From the NCBI GenBank assembly GCA_013042495.1, contig JABDQB010000457.1, positions 1-5,891 of the forward strand: 5,891 nt of DNA, written 5' to 3'. Positions 1 to 4,298 of this stretch are shown here, one piece after another. Each line of letters begins with the position of its first letter. The stretch's first letter is position 1. This DNA is from Gemmatimonadota bacterium (lineage in GTDB: Bacteria; Gemmatimonadota; Gemmatimonadetes; Palauibacterales; Palauibacteraceae). The notes below the pieces were generated by a model. That model ran no database searches. It was not told the origin of the DNA and worked only from the letters and a program-made list of their open reading frames with translations. The translations under genes and the position numbers were made by a program.

Positions 1-129
1 TTCGACGAATTCCAGGCCGGCTACGCGCCGGAGATGCTGACCGCCGTCGCCCGGCTGCGTGGCCGCCGCGTGGGGGTGATCGCCAACCGGCGTGGCATGT
101 TCAAGGACCCGAAGGGCGGGCCGCCGAGG
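1..129 (+). pseudogene. Acyl-CoA carboxylase carboxyltransferase (beta) subunit, inverted internal fragment
   Basis: Frame 1 of the + strand reads FDEFQAGYAPEML at residues 1-13, then RGRRVGVIANRRGMF and finally KGGPPR at codons 38-43. This matches the start of the second crotonase-like half of biotin-dependent carboxyltransferases, where family members read like 'F-D-E-F-x-A-x-Y-G ... G-x-P-V-G-I-V-A-N ... PP-R-F-G-G'. The family match stops at Arg43 (127-129). After that the frame reads backwards through the minus-strand carboxyltransferase gene and reaches TAG at 184-186. The fragment is open to the left window edge, so its true extent is unknown. It almost certainly belongs to the same gene as the minus-strand piece at 117-722, because the two are complementary, non-overlapping parts of one protein, with about 100-120 residues missing between them (estimated from family memory). 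It is called a broken gene here. It may instead be an assembly chimera. Confidence 0.8.
117..129. other. Strand-switch junction inside the carboxyltransferase gene (13-bp microhomology)
   Basis: The 13 bases CGGGCCGCCGAGG fit family expectation in both directions. On the + strand they complete the codons for G-G-P-P-R that follow FKDPK. On the minus strand they encode the L-G-G-P that ends MVDGTSFMGLGGP. To the left only the + reading makes family sense, and to the right only the minus reading does. This is the pattern of a join between two inverted copies of a short GC-rich word that would lie a few hundred bases apart in an intact gene. The sequence shows the junction. Whether it exists in the genome or arose during amplification or assembly is not decidable here. 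Confidence 0.8.
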
Positions 130-722
130 CCCATGAAGCTCGTGCCGTCAACCATGACGATCATGTCCGACAGGGCCGGCAGGTAGGCTCCTCCCGCGAT
201 GCACGGTCCCATCACGGCAGAGATCTGGGGAACGTCGAGGTAGTGCCGCATGATCGAGTTGTAATAGAAGAGCCGGCTCGCTCCGTACTTGCCGGGAAAG
301 ACACCCGCCTGGTAGGGCAGATTGATTCCCGCCGAGTCGACCAGGTAGATGATCGGCACGCGGCAGCGCATGGCGATCTCCTGGGCCCGCAGCTTCTTGG
401 GGATGGTCTCCGGCCACCAGCTCCCGGCCTTCACCGTGGCGTCGTTGGCGACCACGACCACAGGCCGGCCGCAGACCTCTCCGATGCCCGTGACCACGCC
501 CACGCCCGGCGCCTGCCCGTCATACTGGTCATACGCGAGCAGCAGTCCGATCTCGAGGAAACCGCCGCCCGGGTCGATCAGCAGATCGATCCTCTCACGG
601 GCGGTGAGCTTGCCCTGGGAATGCTGCCGCTCGATCCGCTTCGGACCGCCGCCCTCGCGCAGCCGATCCTCGAGTGCGCGGACCTCGTCCACCATGAGCC
701 GCATGCGCGATGCTTCGGCCAT
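117..722 (-). CDS. Acyl-CoA carboxylase carboxyltransferase (beta) subunit, N-terminal part, broken at its 3' end
   Basis: This encodes the N-terminal half of the carboxyltransferase that moves CO2 from carboxybiotin to an acyl-CoA. About 202 residues are authentic. They include KLTARERIDLLIDPG at 38-52, the CoA-side region VVVVANDATVKAGSWWPET at 88-106, DSAGINLPYQAGVFPG at 129-144, and the oxyanion-type loop MGPCIAGGAYLPAL at 171-184, followed by GTSFMGLGGP. The NLP-Q--VFP and AGGAY-PA motifs resemble the 3-methylcrotonyl-CoA/geranyl-CoA carboxylase branch more than PccB, which has GPCAGGAVYSPA. The start is the ATG at 722-720, which overlaps the TGA of the small mutase subunit by one base; AGAGG lies four bases upstream. 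An in-frame GTG at 758 is less likely because it lies inside the preceding gene. The frame stays open past the junction to TAG at 23-21, but residues after GGP are antisense of the fragment on the other strand. No biotin carboxylase or biotin carrier is visible in this window. Confidence 0.88.
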
Positions 723-1141
723 CACGCCTCTGCGTCCGCCCGGTTCTCGACGAACCACTCCCGGATGTACTTGGCGGCATCACCCGTGGCCGTTCCCGGT
801 CCAAACAGTCGGCCGATGCCGAGAGCCTGGAGCGTCTCGACATCCTCCTGGGGAATGATCCCGCCGCCGGTGATGAGAACGTCGTCCATGCCGTTCTCCC
901 GCAGCAGATCGAGGACGCGCGGGAAGAGAGTCATGTGGGCCCCCGACAGGATGGACAGGGCCACCACGTCCACGTCCTCCTGCAAAGCTGTCGCGGCGAT
1001 CTTCTCCGGGGTCTGGTGCAGTCCCGTGTAGATCACCTCCATCCCCGCATCCCGCAGCGAGGCCGCGATGACCTTCGCGCCGCGATCGTGGCCGTCGAGT
1101 CCCGGCTTGGCGACCAGCACACGGATCTTTCTTTCGACCAT
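722..1141 (-). CDS. B12-binding small subunit of a split acyl-CoA mutase (methylmalonyl-CoA mutase family, C-terminal domain)
   Basis: This 139-residue protein is a complete cobalamin-binding Rossmann domain. It carries the base-off/His-on signature: DGHDRG at 16-21 (D16, H18, G21; H18 would be the lower cobalt ligand), SIL at 63-65, and GGGIIP at 92-97. It would bind adenosylcobalamin and assemble with the large subunit encoded just upstream. This resembles the IcmA/IcmB isobutyryl-CoA mutase and archaeal-type split mutases, rather than the fused two-domain MCM of animals and proteobacteria. Phrases such as AKPGLDGHDRGAKVIA and YTGLHQTPE are shared with MCM and ICM small domains. The start is ATG 1141-1139, with GGAG at 1155-1152 and a ten-base spacer. 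Its TGA overlaps the carboxyltransferase ATG (TGATG), which indicates translational coupling. The separation from the large subunit is not a frameshift: there is a clean stop, an 85-base gap and its own ribosome site. Confidence 0.93.
   Translation of the reverse strand: MVERKIRVLVAKPGLDGHDRGAKVIAASLRDAGMEVIYTGLHQTPEKIAATALQEDVDVVALSILSGAHMTLFPRVLDLLRENGMDDVLITGGGIIPQEDVETLQALGIGRLFGPGTATGDAAKYIREWFVENRADAEA
727..731 (-). promoter_or_regulatory. Ribosome binding site of the carboxyltransferase gene
   Basis: AGAGG lies four bases before ATG 722, inside the last codons of the small mutase subunit. Together with the TGATG stop/start overlap it supports the 722 start over the in-frame GTG at 758 and suggests coupled translation of the two proteins. 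Confidence 0.5.
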
Positions 1142-1151
1142 TGCGAATTTG

Positions 1152-1155
1152 CTCC
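1152..1155 (-). promoter_or_regulatory. Ribosome binding site of the small mutase subunit
   Basis: GGAG lies ten bases upstream of ATG 1141. The spacing is at the long end of the usual range, but there is no competing start. It shows that the small subunit is translated independently of the large one. Confidence 0.5.
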
Positions 1156-1170
1156 GAATGGAGACGCTGG

Positions 1171-1198
1171 GCCGCGGAGGCGAACCGCCCGCCGCGGC
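1171..1198 (-). other. GC-rich hairpin in the gap between large and small mutase subunits
   Basis: GCCGCGG at 1171-1177 is the inverted repeat of CCGCGGC at 1192-1198. Within the loop, GGCG (1179-1182) can pair with CGCC (1186-1189), extending the fold. No run of T follows on the minus strand, so it is not a typical Rho-independent terminator. In an operon it could set mRNA stability or processing between two subunits needed in fixed ratio. In DNA this GC-rich, a chance hairpin is possible. Confidence 0.35.
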
Positions 1199-1226
1199 GA
1201 CTCAAGGTACCGGGCCGAAGCCCCCG

Positions 1227-2951
1227 TCAAAAGGCCACGGGCTCCTGGAACCGGCCGTAGACGATCTCCAGCGCGTCCCGGATCTCGCCCAGGGTGGCGT
1301 AGCATCGGACGGCATCAAGCATGGGCGGCATGAGGTTCCGATCCGCCCGCGCCGCTTCGGTCAGTGCCGCCAGCGAGCGCTCTACCGCTTCACCGTCCCG
1401 CGTGCGCCGCAGTTCCGCCAGTCGGGCATGCTGGGCCGCACCGGCGGATTCGTCGATCTTGAGGATTTCGATGTCGGGTTCATCCTCTTCCTCGAAGGAA
1501 TTCACCCCCACGATGAGACGGCTCTTCGCCTCGACTTCGTCCTGGAATCGCCGCGCTGAACGGGCGATCTTCGCCTGGAAATAGCCCGATTCGATACCCG
1601 CGACCACGCCTCCCAGGTCGTCGATCTCGGTGAATATCTCTTCCGCCTGCCGCTCGAGCTCGTCGGTCATGCTCTCCACGAAATACGAACCGGCCAGCGG
1701 GTCGATCGTGTTCGGGATGCCCGTCTCGAAGGCCAGTATCTGCTGGGTACGCAGAGCGATCCGCACCGCATGCTCGGTGGGCAGGGCCAGCGTCTCGTCC
1801 ATGGCATTGGTGTGCAGGGACTGCGTTCCGCCGAGCACGGCGGCCAGCCCCTGGTAGGCGACGCGAACGATGTTGTTGTGCGGTTGCTGGGCGGTCAGCG
1901 TGACGCCCGCGGTCTGAGCATGCGTGCGCAAACGCCAGCTCTCGGCCCGTTTGGCGCCGTAGATCTCCCGCATGTGCCGGGCCCAGATTCGACGTCCGGC
2001 CCGGAACTTGGCGATTTCCTCGAAGAAGTCGTTGTGGACGTCCCAGAAGAACGACAGCCGCGGGGCGAACTCGTCTACGTCCAGCCCCCGGGCAATGCCC
2101 TCCTCCACGTACGTGAAGCCGTTCTTGAGCGTGAACGCCAGCTCCTCGACCGCCGTGGCGCCGGCTTCCCGTATGTGGTAGCCGGAGATCGAAATCGTGT
2201 TGAACTTCGGGGCCTTCTCGCTGGACCACTCGAAGATGTCCGTGATGATCTTGAGGGCCGGCTTCGGCGGGTAAATCCAGGCGTGCTGAGCCTGGTACTC
2301 CTTGAGGATGTCGTTCTGAATGGTCCCCGTAACCTTCTCGAAGGGAACTCCCTGCTTTTCGGCCGCCGCGAGCAGGAAACAGTACAGCATGATCGCCGGG
2401 CCGTTGATCGTCATCGACACCGACACCTGGTCGAGCGGAATGCCGTCGAACAGGGTCTCCATGTCGGCGAGGCTGGCGATCGCCACCCCGCACTTACCGA
2501 CCTCGCCCTCCGAGAGCGGATCGTCGGAGTCGTACCCCATGAGCGTCGGAAAATCGAAGGCTACCGACAGTCCCGTGGTGCCGCGCGCCAGCAGGAACTT
2601 GTAGCGCTCGTTGGTCTCCTCGGCTGTCGCAAAGCCCGAGAACATGCGCTTCGTCCACAGCCGGGTACGGTACATCGTGGCGTACGGTCCTCGGGTGAAC
2701 GGGTAATCCCCTGGCAGGCCCACGTCACCGAGGTAATCGTCATCCCGGGTATCGAGCGGCGTGTAGAGGGCGCGGATCGGCTGCCCGGAAACCGTTGTGA
2801 AGTCCGTGTCATCTCGCTGCCGGGTGGCCGCAGACGTCGCCTCCCACTCCGCCAGCTTCGCCTCGAGCTCAGCCAGTTCCGTTCGTCTGCGTTCGACCTC
2901 TTGTTGCAGGTCGGCCGATTCCGGGACGTCGGTATCGATCACGTGACTCAT
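1227..2951 (-). CDS. Coenzyme B12-dependent acyl-CoA mutase, large subunit (methylmalonyl-CoA mutase family, isobutyryl-CoA mutase-like active site)
   Basis: This 574-residue protein is the substrate-binding TIM-barrel half of the mutase and has no B12 domain of its own. It starts with a charged, probably coiled-coil segment (about 11-38). The barrel runs from YPFTRGPYATMYRTR (83-97) past VDEFAPRLSFFWD (292-304). The known substrate-contact residues of Propionibacterium MCM align without gaps at an offset of +15: Y90, T92, R97, T100, R102, S129, S179, T181, H259, R298 and S300. The two exceptions are F104 in place of Tyr89 and Q222 in place of Arg207. Phe and Gln at these sites are the published hallmark of isobutyryl-CoA mutase (Phe80/Gln198 in Streptomyces IcmA), so the substrate may be isobutyryl-CoA/butyryl-CoA or a related unbranched/branched pair rather than methylmalonyl-CoA. 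The C-terminus (GEIRDALEIVYGRFQEP) is where fused MCMs continue into the linker. The start is ATG 2951, with GAGGAAGGA six bases upstream. An in-frame GTG at 3005 is rejected. The general family is certain; the substrate is inferred. Confidence 0.95.
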   Translation of the reverse strand: MSHVIDTDVPESADLQQEVERRRTELAELEAKLAEWEATSAATRQRDDTDFTTVSGQPIRALYTPLDTRDDDYLGDVGLPGDYPFTRGPYATMYRTRLWTKRMFSGFATAEETNERYKFLLARGTTGLSVAFDFPTLMGYDSDDPLSEGEVGKCGVAIASLADMETLFDGIPLDQVSVSMTINGPAIMLYCFLLAAAEKQGVPFEKVTGTIQNDILKEYQAQHAWIYPPKPALKIITDIFEWSSEKAPKFNTISISGYHIREAGATAVEELAFTLKNGFTYVEEGIARGLDVDEFAPRLSFFWDVHNDFFEEIAKFRAGRRIWARHMREIYGAKRAESWRLRTHAQTAGVTLTAQQPHNNIVRVAYQGLAAVLGGTQSLHTNAMDETLALPTEHAVRIALRTQQILAFETGIPNTIDPLAGSYFVESMTDELERQAEEIFTEIDDLGGVVAGIESGYFQAKIARSARRFQDEVEAKSRLIVGVNSFEEEDEPDIEILKIDESAGAAQHARLAELRRTRDGEAVERSLAALTEAARADRNLMPPMLDAVRCYATLGEIRDALEIVYGRFQEPVAF

Positions 2952-2957
2952 CAGCGT

Positions 2958-2966
2958 TCCTTCCTC
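2958..2966 (-). promoter_or_regulatory. Strong ribosome binding site of the large mutase subunit
   Basis: GAGGAAGGA, followed by a six-base spacer, precedes ATG 2951. This is the best Shine-Dalgarno sequence in the window and settles the start at 2951 rather than the upstream in-frame GTG at 3005. Confidence 0.75.
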
Positions 2967-3006
2967 GGTGGCATTCGGCGGGTGGCAATGGCCAGCGCCG
3001 TGCACG

Positions 3007-3036
3007 AATATACGCGATCGGTGGGGAGCCGTTCCA
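3007..3036 (-). promoter_or_regulatory. Possible promoter for the mutase genes
   Basis: On the minus strand TATATT (3012-3007) stands out as an AT-rich hexamer in GC-rich DNA. TGGAAC (3036-3031), a weak match to TTGACA, lies 18 bases upstream. A transcript would begin near 3000, giving a leader of about 50 bases before the ATG at 2951. The 120-base gap after meaB leaves room for such an element. It would let the mutase and carboxylase genes be expressed separately from, or more strongly than, meaB. The -35 match is poor, so this is only a candidate. Confidence 0.3.
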
Positions 3037-3071
3037 GTTTCACGAGGGGAAACGGGGCGCGGAGAAGGAAG

Positions 3072-4166
3072 TCACTTCCCCGGCCGTCGCCCCACCAGGC
3101 CGGCAAGCCGGCGCGCGATCTCGTACGGCGAACCTTCGAACGCGCCCGTGCGTCCGCCATCGCCGATCCAGTCCTTCCACACCGTCGCGGCCTGCCGCTG
3201 AACCGCTCGTTCCAGCACGCGTCGGGTGTGCTCGAGCGCGGCCAGTTGGCGCTGCGCACCCAGCATGCCCGTCTCCTCGAGCCAGGAGAAGTGGGCGTCC
3301 AGCCGGTCGACGAGTTCCGAGATCCCCTCCCCCGCGGAAGCGACGCATTTCAGCACGGGAGCCTCCCAGTCGGGGATCGACGGGAGGGAATCGGCGGAAT
3401 CGGCGACATGCCCTCTCGCGGGATCCAGGTCATGCCCGGAAAGGGCGGAAAGATCGACCCCGTGGTGGGCGGGCGCCGCGGCCATCGGACTTCCGGCGCG
3501 AATGGCCTGCACCACTTCGATCTCTTTCTTCAACCGATCCGCACCGGGCCGGTCCGCCTTGTTGACCACGAACAGGTCTGCCACTTCCATCAATCCCGCC
3601 TTCATGGCCTGAATCCCATCGCCGGACTCGGGCACGAGCACGACCACGGTGGAGTCAGCGTTCGTCGCGACCTCCAGCTCCGACTGGCCCACCCCGACGG
3701 TCTCCAGGAGGACGTGGTCGAATCCGAACGCATCCATCAGGTCGGCCGCCTCCCGCGTGGTGGTCGCCAGGCCTCCGTGCGAACCGCGGCTGGCCATCGA
3801 GCGGATGAAGATCCCCGGCTCGGTGGCGAGATCGTCCATCCGCACCCGGTCGCCGAGCAGCGCTCCCCCCGTGAACGGGCTGCTCGGATCCACGGCGACG
3901 ATGCCCACGGTCTCACCCCGATCGCGGAGCTGGCGGGCCACCACCGCCGTGAGTGTAGACTTCCCCGCCCCCGGAGGACCCGTGAGCCCCGTGCGCCGGG
4001 CTCGCCCCACCCCGTCGTGAAGTGCATGCAGCAGATCCTCGAAGCCTGCAGCCTGGTTCTCCACCCGAGTGATGCACCGGGCGAGGGCCAGGGGGTCACC
4101 GGATCGGAAACCGTCGGCCAGGCGTTGCAGTTGTGGTGAGAGCGCTCCCGCACCGGACTCATTCAT
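3072..4166 (-). CDS. meaB: MeaB, G-protein chaperone of the B12-dependent mutase
   Basis: This 364-residue GTPase belongs to the SIMIBI/G3E class (MeaB/ArgK, human MMAA). It gates delivery of adenosylcobalamin to the mutase and helps replace damaged cofactor. The motifs are P-loop GPPGAGKST at 63-71, VDPSSPFTGGALLGDRVRM at 92-110, the SRGSHGG loop at 126-132, ETVGVGQSE (G3/switch) at 155-163, and the guanine-specificity motif NKAD at 202-205. A C-terminal helical dimerisation arm follows (about 280-364). A stretch of about 40 low-complexity residues (about 224-265) separates the NKAD helix from DWEAPVLKCVAS. The next gene downstream encodes the mutase large subunit, as expected for its client. 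The start is uncertain. ATG 4166 has only a distant GAGG. ATG 4190 has AAGGG three bases away and would add eight residues. TTG 4211 is least likely. The conserved part begins just after 4166. Confidence 0.94.
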   Translation of the reverse strand: MNESGAGALSPQLQRLADGFRSGDPLALARCITRVENQAAGFEDLLHALHDGVGRARRTGLTGPPGAGKSTLTAVVARQLRDRGETVGIVAVDPSSPFTGGALLGDRVRMDDLATEPGIFIRSMASRGSHGGLATTTREAADLMDAFGFDHVLLETVGVGQSELEVATNADSTVVVLVPESGDGIQAMKAGLMEVADLFVVNKADRPGADRLKKEIEVVQAIRAGSPMAAAPAHHGVDLSALSGHDLDPARGHVADSADSLPSIPDWEAPVLKCVASAGEGISELVDRLDAHFSWLEETGMLGAQRQLAALEHTRRVLERAVQRQAATVWKDWIGDGGRTGAFEGSPYEIARRLAGLVGRRPGK

Positions 4167-4216
4167 GATGGCGAAACTGCCTCGGCGCATCGGCCCTTGC
4201 AAGAAGGCCAACGGGA

Positions 4217-4250
4217 GACGGCCACCCCGGGAGGTCCCGAAGTGGCCGTC
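4217..4250 (-). terminator. Strong extended hairpin between the peptidase gene and meaB
   Basis: GACGGCCAC (4217-4225) and GTGGCCGTC (4242-4250) form a perfect nine-base-pair inverted repeat. Inside it, CGGG (4228-4231) pairs with CCCG (4236-4239) around an AGGT loop, giving an almost fully paired 34-base fold. It sits after the stop of the peptidase gene and ahead of every plausible meaB start, where a transcript end is expected. No T-run follows on either strand, so it would be a non-canonical terminator. It could instead be a 5' leader structure of meaB. Confidence 0.45.
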
Positions 4251-4269
4251 GGCGCTGTAACCCGCCGGA

Positions 4270-4284
4270 CCGGTCGCTGACCGG
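4270..4284 (-). terminator. Second hairpin just after the peptidase stop codon
   Basis: CCGGTC (4270-4275) and GACCGG (4279-4284) form a six-pair stem with a three-base loop, starting 15 bases after the peptidase TAG at 4301-4299. An alternative longer pairing uses CGCCGG (4263-4268) with CCGGCG (4281-4286). There is no U-tract. Together with the larger hairpin at 4217-4250 it makes this gap a likely end of the peptidase transcription unit. The call rests on structure and position only. Confidence 0.35.
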
Positions 4285-4298
4285 CGCGGGAGAAGGCT

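Noticed and set aside
21..116. C-terminal tail of the minus-strand carboxyltransferase frame after GGP
   Set aside because: Although open, these residues are the antisense of a well-matching + strand carboxyltransferase segment and show no family likeness themselves. They are not a real protein end.
723..758. Upstream GTG start (758) for the carboxyltransferase
   Set aside because: It would overlap the small mutase subunit by 37 bases. ATG 722 has the classic TGATG overlap and a nearby AGAGG.
243..1031. A + strand open frame of 262 codons across the small mutase subunit and carboxyltransferase
   Set aside because: It is a shadow of the two minus-strand genes, with composition typical of antisense translation and no recognisable motif.
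1142..1226. Possibility that the large and small mutase subunits are one gene split by a frameshift
   Set aside because: The large subunit ends normally. An 85-base spacer and a separate GGAG site precede the small subunit, and split mutases of exactly these sizes are a known architecture.
2952..3005. Upstream GTG start (3005) for the mutase large subunit
   Set aside because: The 18 extra residues have no family likeness, and the strong GAGGAAGGA site lies inside them, six bases before ATG 2951.
1770..4139. A very long open frame (789 codons) on the + strand
   Set aside because: It is antisense to the mutase large subunit and MeaB, both securely recognised on the minus strand. Its translation is Arg/Gly/Leu-rich with no family resemblance. 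Long antisense frames are expected in GC-rich coding DNA.
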